From NCBI GenBank assembly GCA_905205195.1, contig CAJLCS010000006.1:1-42730 (forward strand): DNA of 42,730 nt. The letters run 5' to 3'. Below, in pieces: positions 1 to 7,978 of the stretch (the first letter of the stretch is position 1; every line of letters begins with the position of its first letter). The notes beneath the pieces were generated by a model. It was given only the letters and a program-made list of their open reading frames with translations, did no database searches and was not told the origin of the DNA. The translations under genes and the position numbers were made by a program. The DNA is from an uncultured Eubacteriales bacterium. Its GTDB lineage: Bacteria; Bacillota; Clostridia; Oscillospirales; Oscillospiraceae.

Positions 1-119
1 AAGCTCCTTGTTTGTTTTCATTTACATCACCGGCGTTAGTGTTTGCAGCCCGGCGGCGGTTATGCACAGAAAGTTTTTCGGCGGCATATCCTGAACAAAG
101 GAAGGAGCGTGAGGGCATT

Positions 120-1946
120 ATGTGCGCGATTGCCGGTATCTTAGGCCTCCCGGCAGAGGAAGAAACCCTTCGCCGGATGCTCGATACCATGAGACGGCGG
201 GGGCCGGACGGCTCCGGTGTGGAGCGGATTCCGTCCGGTGCGCTGCTGCATACCCGGCTGGCCATTATCGACCCGGCGGGCGGGCAGCAGCCCATGACAT
301 TGGACCGGCCGGAGGGAACCTATACCATCGTCTATAACGGAGAGCTTTACAATACGCAGGAGCTGCAGCAGGAGCTGCTCCGGGCGGGCCACCGGTTTTC
401 TGGTCACTCCGACACGGAGGTTCTGCTGCACGCCTATGCCCAGTGGGGGGAAGGTTGTCTGGAGCGGCTCAACGGCATTTACGCCTTCGCCGTCTGGGAG
501 GCAAGGGCGGCGCGGCTGTTTCTTGCCCGGGACCGGATCGGTGTGAAGCCGCTGTTTTATGCCCAAGACGGTGACGGCCTGCTCTTTGCCTCGGAAATGA
601 AGACGATTCTGGCCCATCCGTCCATGAAGGCAAGGCTGGACCCGGAAGGGGCGGCGGAGCTGCTGCTTCTCGGCCCGGGACGGACGCCGGGCTGCGGCGT
701 GTTCCGGGGAATCCGGGAGGTGGAGCCGGGCTGCTGCGGCTTTTACGCCGACGGCAGGCTGACGCTGCGGCGGTACTGGCGCCTGACGGACCGGGAGCAC
801 ACGGACGGCTTCGAAGAAACGGCAGCCAAGGTCCAGGCACTGGTGACCGACGCCATCCGGCGGCAGACCGTTTCCGACGTCCCCATCGGCACGTTTCTCT
901 CCGGCGGGCTGGATTCCAGTCTGATTACCGCCGTCTGCGCTGCAGAAGCGGAGAAAAACGGCGTGCAATTGCCGGTATTTTCCGTGGATTATGCGGATAA
1001 CGACCGGTATTTTACCCCCGGAAAGTTCCAGCCCTCCACCGACGGCCATTATATCGACCTGATGTGCCGGACGCTGCCGGTGCGGCCCTTCCGCACGGTG
1101 CTGACGCCGGAGGCGCTGCTGGCCGAGCTGGAAAACGCCACCGTGGCCCGGGATCTGCCGGGCATGGCGGACGTGGATTTTTCCCTGCTGGCCTTCTGCC
1201 GGGAGATCCGGAATCAGGTGAAGGTGGCCCTGTCCGGGGAGTGTGCCGACGAAATCTTCGGCGGCTACCCCTGGTATCGGGACCCGGAGATCCGGCGGCA
1301 GGCCGGGTTCCCCTGGGCACAGACCACGGCCCGCCGGGCGGCACTGCTGTATCCGTCCCTGCGTCGGCGGCTGCGGCCGGAGGACTATGTGATGGACCGG
1401 TACCGGCAGACCTGCCGGGAAAGCGACATCCTGCCCGGGACGCCGCCGGAGGAACGGCGGATGAAGGAAATGGTGAATCTGAATTTCCGCTGGTTCATGC
1501 AGACGCTGCTGGACCGGAAGGACCGGATGAGTATGTTCTCTGGGCTGGAGGTGCGGGTGCCCTTCTGCGATGAACGGATTGCCTCGTATCTGTACGGCGT
1601 GCCCTGGGCCATGAAGGACGCCGGGGGCAAGGAAAAGGGCCTTCTGCGCCGGGCCATGACTGGCGTTCTGCCGGAGGAGGTCCTCTGGCGGAAGAAAAGC
1701 CCGTATCCCAAGACCTGCGACCCCCATTATTGGGATCTGGTCCGCGGGCGGATGATGCAGCTGCTCCGGAAGAAAGACGCGCCACTTTTTGCACTGGTTT
1801 CTCCCGCCGCCGTGACGGTACTGATGGAGGAGGAAAGCGACTGGCCCTGGTACGGCCAGCTGATGAAAACGCCCCAGACCGTGGCCTACCTGCTTCAGGT
1901 GAACTTCTGGCTGGAGCACTATCAGGTAGAGCTGACGGGCTTCTGA
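120..1946 (+). CDS. asnB: Asparagine synthase (glutamine-hydrolysing)
   Basis: Cytosolic enzyme that converts aspartate to asparagine with ATP, using ammonia released from glutamine. The protein has 608 residues. The N-terminal class II amidotransferase domain begins MCAIAGI, so Cys2 becomes the catalytic N-terminal nucleophile once Met1 is removed; this fixes the ATG at 120 although the frame is open further upstream. RGPDG (about 27-31) and the NGELYN motif follow. The synthetase half has the PP-loop ATP site SGGLDSS at 261-267 and the family motif SGECADEIFGGYPWY further on. Length and domain order are normal for stand-alone AsnB. GGAAGGAG at 100-107 and GAGGG at 111-115 are possible ribosome sites. 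The promoter may lie left of the window. Confidence 0.95.
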   Translation: MCAIAGILGLPAEEETLRRMLDTMRRRGPDGSGVERIPSGALLHTRLAIIDPAGGQQPMTLDRPEGTYTIVYNGELYNTQELQQELLRAGHRFSGHSDTEVLLHAYAQWGEGCLERLNGIYAFAVWEARAARLFLARDRIGVKPLFYAQDGDGLLFASEMKTILAHPSMKARLDPEGAAELLLLGPGRTPGCGVFRGIREVEPGCCGFYADGRLTLRRYWRLTDREHTDGFEETAAKVQALVTDAIRRQTVSDVPIGTFLSGGLDSSLITAVCAAEAEKNGVQLPVFSVDYADNDRYFTPGKFQPSTDGHYIDLMCRTLPVRPFRTVLTPEALLAELENATVARDLPGMADVDFSLLAFCREIRNQVKVALSGECADEIFGGYPWYRDPEIRRQAGFPWAQTTARRAALLYPSLRRRLRPEDYVMDRYRQTCRESDILPGTPPEERRMKEMVNLNFRWFMQTLLDRKDRMSMFSGLEVRVPFCDERIASYLYGVPWAMKDAGGKEKGLLRRAMTGVLPEEVLWRKKSPYPKTCDPHYWDLVRGRMMQLLRKKDAPLFALVSPAAVTVLMEEESDWPWYGQLMKTPQTVAYLLQVNFWLEHYQVELTGF

Positions 1947-2036
1947 TGCAGGAAACGGCGGCGCTGCTTGCACAGAATCCACAAAAACCGATGCCGAAAT
2001 TCGTTAAATTAACCATGTGAAACTTCCCGCCGGTTG

Positions 2037-2045
2037 TGCTATAAT
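2037..2045 (+). promoter_or_regulatory. Extended -10 promoter for the CarD-like gene
   Basis: TGCTATAAT is an exact extended -10 element (TGn followed by TATAAT at 2040-2045), about 33 bases before the start codon. No good -35 is visible at the usual distance, as is common for extended -10 promoters. Confidence 0.6.
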
Positions 2046-2077
2046 AATATTAAATAAAATCGGAAAGGGGAATCAAA

Positions 2078-2581
2078 ATGTACCGGATCGGAGAGCAGAT
2101 TGTGTACGGAGTTCACGGTGTTTGTACGGTCAGCGCTGTGACGGATCGGACGGTGGATCGGAAGACGCACCGCTATTATGTGCTGGAATCAGCGGAGCAG
2201 AAGGGGGCCACCTATTTTGTTCCGCAGGATAACGAGGCGGCACTTTCAAGAATGCGCCGTATTCTCAGCCGCGAGCAGCTGCTTTCGCTGCTTCAGTCGG
2301 AGGCGGTCCGCCGGGACGTGTGGATTCCCGACGAAGTGCAGCGCAAGCAGCGCTATCACGACCTGCTGGCCAGCGGCGACCGGACGGAGCTGATCTGCAT
2401 GGTCCGCACGCTGCGCCGCCAGAAGCAGGGGCAGCAGGCGGCAGGCAAGAAGTTCCACCTCTGCGACGAGAATTTCCTGCGGGACGCGGAGCGGATGCTG
2501 GATTCCGAGTTTTCCGTGGTGCTGTGCCTGCCCCGGGAGCAGATCAGCGACTACGTCCACGAAGTCATGTCACATTCCTGA
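2078..2581 (+). CDS. CarD/CdnL-family transcriptional regulator
   Basis: The 167-residue protein starts YRIGEQIVYGVHGVC, the N-terminal RNA-polymerase-interacting (Tudor-like) fold of CarD/CdnL/TRCF-RID proteins, followed by YYVLES and a helical C-terminal half. CarD proteins bind the RNA polymerase beta lobe and stabilise open promoter complexes; in clostridia the targets are mostly unknown. GGAAAGGGG at 2062-2070 is the ribosome site and the length matches the family. The gene appears monocistronic: its own extended -10 promoter precedes it and a strong bidirectional terminator follows within 10 bases of the stop. The family call is secure; the regulon is not visible here. Confidence 0.88.
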   Translation: MYRIGEQIVYGVHGVCTVSAVTDRTVDRKTHRYYVLESAEQKGATYFVPQDNEAALSRMRRILSREQLLSLLQSEAVRRDVWIPDEVQRKQRYHDLLASGDRTELICMVRTLRRQKQGQQAAGKKFHLCDENFLRDAERMLDSEFSVVLCLPREQISDYVHEVMSHS

Positions 2582-2587
2582 GATAAA

Positions 2588-2621
2588 GCAAAGCCGCCTG
2601 ACTTGCGTCAGGCGGCTTTGC
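2588..2621. terminator. Bidirectional hairpin terminator
   Basis: A perfect 15-bp inverted repeat (2588-2602 with 2607-2621) with a four-base loop separates the convergent CarD-like and DUF1294 genes. The DUF1294 stop codon lies inside the stem, so the hairpin doubles as coding sequence. T-tracts are short, so termination efficiency is uncertain. Confidence 0.75.
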
Positions 2622-2877
2622 TCCATAGCAGTATCCCCACGGCCAGCTGCAATACCAGCAGTGCGGGGATTCCAAGGTAAAATTTCGGATGTCTGGTTTT
2701 ATGGCGGAACAGATACATCCCAGCCAGGCTGCCCACACTGCCGCCGAGGGCGGCCACCGTCATGAGCGTGGCCTCGGGAATGCGCCATTGGTGACGCAGG
2801 GCCTTTTTCTTGTCGATCCGCATAAGGACAAGCCCCAGCGCATTGATTAGAATCAGGTAGACAGCCAAATATTGCAT
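2608..2877 (-). CDS. DUF1294 small membrane protein
   Basis: An 89-residue protein with the DUF1294 pattern: a first hydrophobic segment (about 3-19), a basic stretch MRIDKKKALRHQWRIPE, a glycine-rich helix with LGGSVGSLAGMYLFRHKTRHPKF (quoted as the family hallmark, GG-G-GM-FRHKT), and a last hydrophobic segment (about 68-85). Function is unknown. The start is the ATG at 2877. The same frame stays open further upstream, but that part is antisense to the lipoprotein gene and has no homology to the family. It is divergent from the lipoprotein gene, with only 27 bases between the start codons. Confidence 0.85.
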   Translation of the reverse strand: MQYLAVYLILINALGLVLMRIDKKKALRHQWRIPEATLMTVAALGGSVGSLAGMYLFRHKTRHPKFYLGIPALLVLQLAVGILLWSKAA

Positions 2878-2904
2878 AACGTTCCTTTCTGAGGTGATGG
2901 CGTG

Positions 2905-3408
2905 ATGAAATTCGGAATTTTTCTTGTAACGGCGGCGCTGCTGCTGACCGGCTGCGGCGCGGCAGAGACCTTTGAAACGGTGGGGGACATCTGGGCGGCG
3001 ACGGAAACGGCGGCGCCTGCCCGGCAGGTCCGTCTGACGCTGCCGGAGGAGGCGGCTGCGGCAGCCGGGGCAGGGGACGGGGAAACCGTCTATCAGTGCG
3101 ACGGCTACGAGCTGACGTCGGAGGTCCTGCCCGGCGGCGATCTCCACCGCACGGTGAAGACAGTCAGCGGCTTCGAGCCGGAGCGCCTGACGATTCTGAA
3201 AACCGGCCGGGGCGGCGTGAGCCGCTATGACTTTGTCTGGACCGCCGCCGGAGAAGAAGGAGAGCAGGTGGGCCGGGCCGCCGTGCTGGACGACGGCCGC
3301 TATCACTACGTCCTGACAGTGCAGGCCGACGCTGCCCGGAGCGGCGAACTGACGGAAACGTGGAATCAACTGTTTTCCGGGTTTTCGCTGGAATCCGAGG
3401 AATACTGA
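2905..3408 (+). CDS. Putative lipoprotein of unknown function
   Basis: A 167-residue protein with a clear lipoprotein signal: MKFGIFLV, hydrophobic core, then the lipobox LLTGC with the lipidated Cys at about position 17. It should therefore be exported and anchored to the outer face of the membrane. The rest is an acidic, Ala-rich linker followed by an apparently beta-rich domain that I do not recognise. GAGGTG at 2891-2896 suits the ATG at 2905; a GTG at 2902 is also possible. Its 3' end overlaps the convergent WYL regulator gene by 43 bases. Confidence 0.72.
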   Translation: MKFGIFLVTAALLLTGCGAAETFETVGDIWAATETAAPARQVRLTLPEEAAAAAGAGDGETVYQCDGYELTSEVLPGGDLHRTVKTVSGFEPERLTILKTGRGGVSRYDFVWTAAGEEGEQVGRAAVLDDGRYHYVLTVQADAARSGELTETWNQLFSGFSLESEEY

Positions 3409-4376
3409 GCCAGCGCTTCCCGGCACAGAGCCCGGCACCGGTCCACCACGGCAGGCGGGTAGAGAATTTTCGCTTTGCTGCCGAAGCCGATGATCCAGCT
3501 TAAAAACATGGGGGAAACCGCCACCTGCACGGTAAAGACAAAATGCTCCGGCCCGTCCGGAATCAGCATGGTGTCCTTGCCGAACCGGTCGATGACCACG
3601 TTGATCAGGTCCCGATGAAAACGGAGTTTGACCGTGGTCTCGTCTCCGGCGTACATCTGAAACAGCCGCCGGGCGTGGTCGGTCAGGGCGCTGCCAGTCA
3701 GCTCCGGGCAGGGGACCCGGGCTTCCCGGCGCAGCGTAATGTCGCTCATCCGGTCCACCCGGTAGGCGGTGATGCCGTGCCGCGCCGACAGGGCCAGCAG
3801 ATAGCAGTTTTCGTTGTCCTGGCACAGGCCGTAGGGGCTTGCTTCATAGCTGCGGTCCCGGTAGTGGCGCTGGCCGTCCAGCCCCCAGTCGAAATAGCGG
3901 AACGCAATCTGTTTGTTTTCTGCAATGGCCTCCTGAATGCGGTCCACGTTATAGTAGATGGTCTCGTTCATGCTCTTGACCCGGCCGGAGACGTAAACGT
4001 CCCGCCGCATGAGCCGGGCGTCCTGCTTGTTGCATTGCAGGCAGAGCTTCTCGATCAGCTCCCGGGATTTTTTCTCCGTCAGGTACCGGCTGGACTGGAC
4101 CGCATCGATCAGCAGCTTCAGCTCAGGCAGTTCAAAGTTCCGGGAGGCAATGTAGTAGCCGCCCTTTTTTCCGCTGACGGACACAATGTCCACCCCGTAC
4201 TCCTGCAGGGCGGCAATGTCGGAATAGACGGTTTTCCGGTCGCAGACCAGATCGTAGCGGGCTTCGAGCATTTCCATCAGCTCGCTTGCCTTCAGCGGAT
4301 GATCCGGGCCGGAATCCCGCTGCAGGGCGTCCAGAATGTAGAGAATCCGGAGCTTTTGCCGGTCAGATTTTCCCAT
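3366..4376 (-). CDS. WYL-domain transcriptional regulator
   Basis: A 336-residue protein with an N-terminal winged helix-turn-helix (about 5-65, with RKTVYSDIAALQEYG and VSGKKGGYYI), a linker, and a WYL domain (about 140-215) of the kind that senses ligands or nucleic acid in YafY-type regulators, plus the C-terminal WCX extension. Family members often act as repressors or activators of stress and defence genes. It lies just downstream of the aldo-keto reductase gene but behind a strong terminator, so it probably has its own promoter. Its 3' end overlaps the lipoprotein gene by 43 bases. The target is unknown. Confidence 0.88.
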   Translation of the reverse strand: MGKSDRQKLRILYILDALQRDSGPDHPLKASELMEMLEARYDLVCDRKTVYSDIAALQEYGVDIVSVSGKKGGYYIASRNFELPELKLLIDAVQSSRYLTEKKSRELIEKLCLQCNKQDARLMRRDVYVSGRVKSMNETIYYNVDRIQEAIAENKQIAFRYFDWGLDGQRHYRDRSYEASPYGLCQDNENCYLLALSARHGITAYRVDRMSDITLRREARVPCPELTGSALTDHARRLFQMYAGDETTVKLRFHRDLINVVIDRFGKDTMLIPDGPEHFVFTVQVAVSPMFLSWIIGFGSKAKILYPPAVVDRCRALCREALAQYSSDSSENPENS

Positions 4377-4395
4377 AAGTTCCTCACTTTTCCCA

Positions 4396-4430
4396 AAAAG
4401 AAATTCCCGCCTGTTTTTGCAGGCGGGAAT
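4396..4430 (-). terminator. Rho-independent terminator of the HD-tcdA-ttcA-AKR operon
   Basis: An 11-bp stem (4403-4413 with 4420-4430) with a six-base loop. Read on the minus strand it is followed by TTTCTTTTT. It sits directly after the aldo-keto reductase stop. Confidence 0.85.
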
Positions 4431-4434
4431 CCGA

Positions 4435-5622
4435 TTATTTTGCCTGCTTGCGGCTGCGGATCGCCTCTTCCTCCCGCTGGCGGCTCACTTCCACCCAACT
4501 GGGGACGGTTTTCAGCAGCTCCGTCAGCTCCTTCATGATCCGGGGGACCTCAATCCCTTGGGGACAGATCTTGGTGCATTTGCCGCAGGCCACACAGGCC
4601 GACGGCTTCTTGTCCTCAGGCAGAAATTCGGTCATCATGGCGGCGTTCGTGGTGGGCTGGAATTTCAGGTCGTTATACACGGAAATCAGCACCGGAATGT
4701 TCAGCCCCATGGGACATCCGTCGCAGCAGTACCGGCAGCCGGTGCAGGGGACGGCGTTTTTCATGTGGTCGGCGATGGAGAAGGCAAGGGCCTCTTCCTC
4801 CTTCGTGAGCGGACAGCGGGTCTCAAAGGTCGCCAGATTGTCCCGCATCTGGTCCGGATTGGACATCCCGCTGAGCACCATTTTCACATTCGGCAGCCCC
4901 TGCAGGAACCGGAAGCCCCAGGACGCGGCAGAGTGGTCCGGATCCATGGCCTTCCGCTTTTCCTCTGCATCGGCAGGCAGATTGGCCAGCTTTCCGCCCC
5001 GGACCGGCTCCATCACCCAGACGGGAATGTTCCGCCGGGTCAGCAGCTCATACTTTTCCTTTGCCTGCTGGAGGGTCCAGTCCAGATAGTTCAGCTGAAT
5101 CTGGCAGAACTCCATGTCGTCGCCGCAGACATCCAGAAAACGGTCCAGCAGCTCCACCCGCCCGTGGCTGGAAAAGCCCAGATGGCGGATGCGGCCCTGC
5201 TTTTTCTGCTCCCGGAAATAGTCCAGAATGCCCCAGCGGGGGTCTAAGTAGGTTTCGATGGACTTTTCGTAGACGTTGTGCAGCAGATAGAAATCGAAAT
5301 AGTCCACCTGACATTTTTCCAGCTGCTCTTCAAAGATGGCGGCGGGGTTATAGCTGCTGCTGATCTGATGGCCCGGGAACTTGGTGGCGAGGAAGAAGCT
5401 GTCCCGGGGATAGTCCTTCAGAATCTTGCCGATGACCCGTTCCGACATTCCGCCGTGATAGGGGTAGGCGGTGTCAAAGTAATTGACGCCGCGGTCGAAG
5501 GCATCCCGGACCATGATCCGGGTCTGGGCCTCGTCGATGGTGCCGTCAGGCAGCGTGGGCAGGCGCATGGTGCCGAAGCCCAGCAGAGACAGCTGCTTTC
5601 CTTGAAAATCGGAGTAAATCAT
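4435..5622 (-). CDS. Aldo-keto reductase with C-terminal 2x[4Fe-4S] ferredoxin domain
   Basis: A 395-residue protein. The N-terminal TIM-barrel reductase domain has the tetrad Asp50, Tyr55, Lys81 and His115 (YFDTAYPY, LATKF, YLLHN). The C-terminal tail carries two Cys clusters, CTGCRYCCDGCP and CVACGKCTKICP, expected to bind two [4Fe-4S] clusters. This architecture is common in anaerobic clostridia; it may couple NAD(P)H or ferredoxin to carbonyl reduction, but substrates are unknown. It is last in a leftward run with the ttcA-like gene (29-base gap) and is followed by a terminator. It is a paralogue of the gene at 12888-14066. Confidence 0.9.
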   Translation of the reverse strand: MIYSDFQGKQLSLLGFGTMRLPTLPDGTIDEAQTRIMVRDAFDRGVNYFDTAYPYHGGMSERVIGKILKDYPRDSFFLATKFPGHQISSSYNPAAIFEEQLEKCQVDYFDFYLLHNVYEKSIETYLDPRWGILDYFREQKKQGRIRHLGFSSHGRVELLDRFLDVCGDDMEFCQIQLNYLDWTLQQAKEKYELLTRRNIPVWVMEPVRGGKLANLPADAEEKRKAMDPDHSAASWGFRFLQGLPNVKMVLSGMSNPDQMRDNLATFETRCPLTKEEEALAFSIADHMKNAVPCTGCRYCCDGCPMGLNIPVLISVYNDLKFQPTTNAAMMTEFLPEDKKPSACVACGKCTKICPQGIEVPRIMKELTELLKTVPSWVEVSRQREEEAIRSRKQAK

Positions 5623-5651
5623 AATGGTGTCCCTTTCGTTTTTTTGATCGC

Positions 5652-6512
5652 TTATTCGTTTTCCTCCGGCTTGCGGCTCCGGTACAGGGCGGGGAAGTCG
5701 TATTCCACGCCGCCGGACTTGCAGCCGACCATGGTATCCAGCCGGACGGAATGAATGCTGTGAAAAATGCTCTTTTCGATGTTGGGGTTGGTCTGCTTCA
5801 GCTGCCGGAGCAGCTGCTTGACCTCCTTGCGCTTGGAGGTGGTTTCACTGTTTTCCCGGGCGGTATCCTCCGTAAAGCGGCAGGCGCATTGCAGAAATTC
5901 CAGCTGATTGTAGTTGGCCCAGGCGATGATATCGTCCTCCTGCACGCAGTAAAGGGGCCGGATCAGCTCCATTCCCGGGAAATTCCGGCTGCGGAGCTTG
6001 GGCGGCATGGCCTGCATCTGGGAGCCGTAGAACATACTCAGCACGGTGGTTTCCACCACGTCGTTGAAGTGGTGGCCCAGAGCAATTTTGTTGCAGCCCA
6101 GCGCCCGGGCCTGACTGTACAGGTGGCCCCGGCGCATCCGGGCACAGAGATAGCAGGGGGAACGGCCGCTCCGGTTGGCAACGTCGAACACATTGGTTTC
6201 AAACACGGTGATGGGCAGACACAGCAGCGCGGCGTTTTCCTCGATTCTGGCCCGGTTGGCCGGGCTGTAGCCCGGGTCCATGACCAGATAGACAAGCTCA
6301 AAGGGGAATTCCGTCAGCTCGTGGAGCTGCTGCATCAGCTTGGCCAGCAGCATGGAGTCCTTGCCGCCGGAAATGCAGACGGCGACCTTGTCGCCGGGGG
6401 CCAGAAGCTCATACCGCTTGACGGCGGCAATAAAGGGATTCCAGACGGTTTTCCGGTACTTTTTCTGAATGCTCCGGTCAATCAGCTGGCTGCGATCCAA
6501 TTCTCGGCTCAT
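5652..6512 (-). CDS. TtcA-like tRNA sulfurtransferase / PP-loop ATPase
   Basis: A 286-residue PP-loop ATPase with SGGKDS at 48-53, the adenylating P-loop of the TilS/TtcA/CTU1 group. CYLC at 120-123 and a later CAC (about 213-215) match the Cys positions that hold the Fe-S cluster in TtcA-type tRNA 2-thiolation enzymes. GHHFNDVVET is the second ATP-site motif. A tRNA role (2-thiocytidine 32 or a related thiolation) is supported by the adjacent tRNA-modification gene tcdA, 12 bases upstream. Assignment to TtcA rather than another thiolase of COG0037 is by motif only. Confidence 0.8.
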   Translation of the reverse strand: MSRELDRSQLIDRSIQKKYRKTVWNPFIAAVKRYELLAPGDKVAVCISGGKDSMLLAKLMQQLHELTEFPFELVYLVMDPGYSPANRARIEENAALLCLPITVFETNVFDVANRSGRSPCYLCARMRRGHLYSQARALGCNKIALGHHFNDVVETTVLSMFYGSQMQAMPPKLRSRNFPGMELIRPLYCVQEDDIIAWANYNQLEFLQCACRFTEDTARENSETTSKRKEVKQLLRQLKQTNPNIEKSIFHSIHSVRLDTMVGCKSGGVEYDFPALYRSRKPEENE

Positions 6513-6524
6513 TTTTGCACCCCG

Positions 6525-7301
6525 TCAGACGCCGATGCCCTTCCCGCGGACACCAGTCAGGTCCTTGACCACCTCACCGGCGATAATCAGCCCCACCACC
6601 GACGGCACAAAGGCGTTGCTGCCCGGCACCTGACGGCGCTGGGTACACTTCCGGGCGGTGTCCGGCGGGCAGATGCAGTGGCTGCGGCAGCTGATGGCCA
6701 TATCGTCCACCGGCGTCATGGGCAGCTCCTTGGAGTAGACCACCTTCAGCTTCCGGATCCGGCGCTTACGAAGCTCGGAGCGCATAACCTTGGCCAGCGG
6801 ACAGACGGAGGTCTTGAAAATGTCCGTCACCTCGAAGGCGGTGGGGTCCATTTTGTTGCCCGCGCCCATGGAGCTGAGAATGGGGGTTTCGGCGGCCTTG
6901 GCGTTGACCACCAGCGCCAGCTTGCCGGTGACCGTGTCGATGGCGTCCACGATATAATCGTATTGGGTGAAATCAAACTGGTCCTGGGTTTCGGGAGAGT
7001 AGAAGGTCTGGTGGGTTTCGATGCGGCAGTTCGGATTGATCTCCAGCAGCCGCTCCTTGGCTACCTCCACCTTGAGATGACCGACGGTTTTTCTTGTGGC
7101 GAAAATCTGGCGGTTCAGGTTGGTCAGGCAGACCCGATCGTCGTCAATCAGGTCCAGCGCGCCGACGCCGGACCGGGCCAGCGCTTCCGCGGTGTAGCCG
7201 CCCACACCGCCGACACCGAAAATGGCAACCCGGGCGGCAGCCAGCTTCTCCATTCCGTCGTGACCCAGCAGCAGCTCGGTCCGGGAAAATTGATTCAGCA
7301 T
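6525..7301 (-). CDS. tcdA: tRNA threonylcarbamoyladenosine dehydratase
   Basis: A 258-residue ThiF/MoeB/E1-like protein. TcdA (CsdL) uses ATP to cyclise t6A37 of tRNA to ct6A. Visible features are the N-terminal FSRTELLLG typical of TcdA, the Rossmann ATP loop GVGGVGGY (about 29-36), DDDRVCLTNLNRQ, and a Cys-rich C-terminal half with SCRSHCICPP and GSNAFVPSVVG. It lies between an HD protein gene (12-base gap) and the ttcA-like gene (12-base gap), forming one operon with a tRNA-modification theme. Confidence 0.9.
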   Translation of the reverse strand: MLNQFSRTELLLGHDGMEKLAAARVAIFGVGGVGGYTAEALARSGVGALDLIDDDRVCLTNLNRQIFATRKTVGHLKVEVAKERLLEINPNCRIETHQTFYSPETQDQFDFTQYDYIVDAIDTVTGKLALVVNAKAAETPILSSMGAGNKMDPTAFEVTDIFKTSVCPLAKVMRSELRKRRIRKLKVVYSKELPMTPVDDMAISCRSHCICPPDTARKCTQRRQVPGSNAFVPSVVGLIIAGEVVKDLTGVRGKGIGV

Positions 7302-7313
7302 AGCATTCCTCCG

Positions 7314-7886
7314 TCAGACCGCGACGCAGGCGTCTTCGCAGCTCCGCATGGCCAGGATGGTCTTTTCGATCAACTCGTCCAGCGGCCAGCCCAGCATTTC
7401 CGCCCCCCGGGCAATGACCTCCCGGGAGCAGCCCGCCGCGAAATTGGCACTCTTATACTTCTTCTTCACGGATTTCAGCTCCAGATCCGCCACGCTTTTG
7501 GACGGGCGCATCAGCGCCACGGCGCCGATCAGACCCGTCAGCTCGTCGGTGGCGTAGAGGACCTTCTCCATTTCGTGCTCCGGTGCGATGTCCACCGTCA
7601 GCAGGTAGCCGTGGCTGGCCACGGCGTGAATGAGCCGCTCGTCCGCGTCGTGCTCCCGCAGAATTTCCTGCTCCTTGATGCAGTGCTGCTGGGGAAACTG
7701 CTCAAAATCCAGGTCGTGCAGCAGCCCCACGGTGGCCCAGAAATCGGCCTCGTCGCCGTAGCACAGCTCGTTTGCAAAATACCGCATGACGCCCTCCACG
7801 GTGACGGCGTGACGCAGATGAAAATGATCCTGATTATAGGCGGTCAGAAGCGCCCAGGCTTCCGGCCTTGTCAGCATATGGCTCAT
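7314..7886 (-). CDS. HD-domain phosphohydrolase-like protein
   Basis: A 190-residue protein with an HD-type metal site: His26 (LRHAVTVE), His57-Asp58 (GLLHDLDFE), and a later His/Asp pair (ASHGYLLTVD). This group of small HD proteins is common in clostridia; the substrate is unknown. It is the first gene of the leftward operon with tcdA. A good promoter lies upstream at 7943-7971. The ATG at 7886 has a usable upstream AAGGAGAGA-type ribosome site. Confidence 0.82.
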   Translation of the reverse strand: MSHMLTRPEAWALLTAYNQDHFHLRHAVTVEGVMRYFANELCYGDEADFWATVGLLHDLDFEQFPQQHCIKEQEILREHDADERLIHAVASHGYLLTVDIAPEHEMEKVLYATDELTGLIGAVALMRPSKSVADLELKSVKKKYKSANFAAGCSREVIARGAEMLGWPLDELIEKTILAMRSCEDACVAV

Positions 7887-7942
7887 GGTATCTCTCCTTG
7901 GGAAAATGGGGAATTCTGCCCCTTCCGGGCCGATCTGAGATT

Positions 7943-7971
7943 ATTATACGACGAAGCGCGGCAAAATGCAA
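7943..7971 (-). promoter_or_regulatory. Promoter of the HD-tcdA-ttcA-AKR operon
   Basis: On the minus strand TTGCAT (7966-7971) and TATAAT (7943-7948) are separated by 17 bases. They lie about 60 bases upstream of the HD gene and directly after the LacI-type gene's stop. Confidence 0.75.
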
Positions 7972-7978
7972 GAACCCC

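Noticed and set aside
141..1982. A 613-codon minus-strand frame opposite asnB
   Set aside because: No known motif, Pro/Gly/Arg-biased shadow of a well-supported gene.
2902..3408. GTG at 2902 as the lipoprotein start
   Set aside because: The ATG at 2905 has the better distance to GAGGTG; the difference is one residue and does not change the signal peptide.
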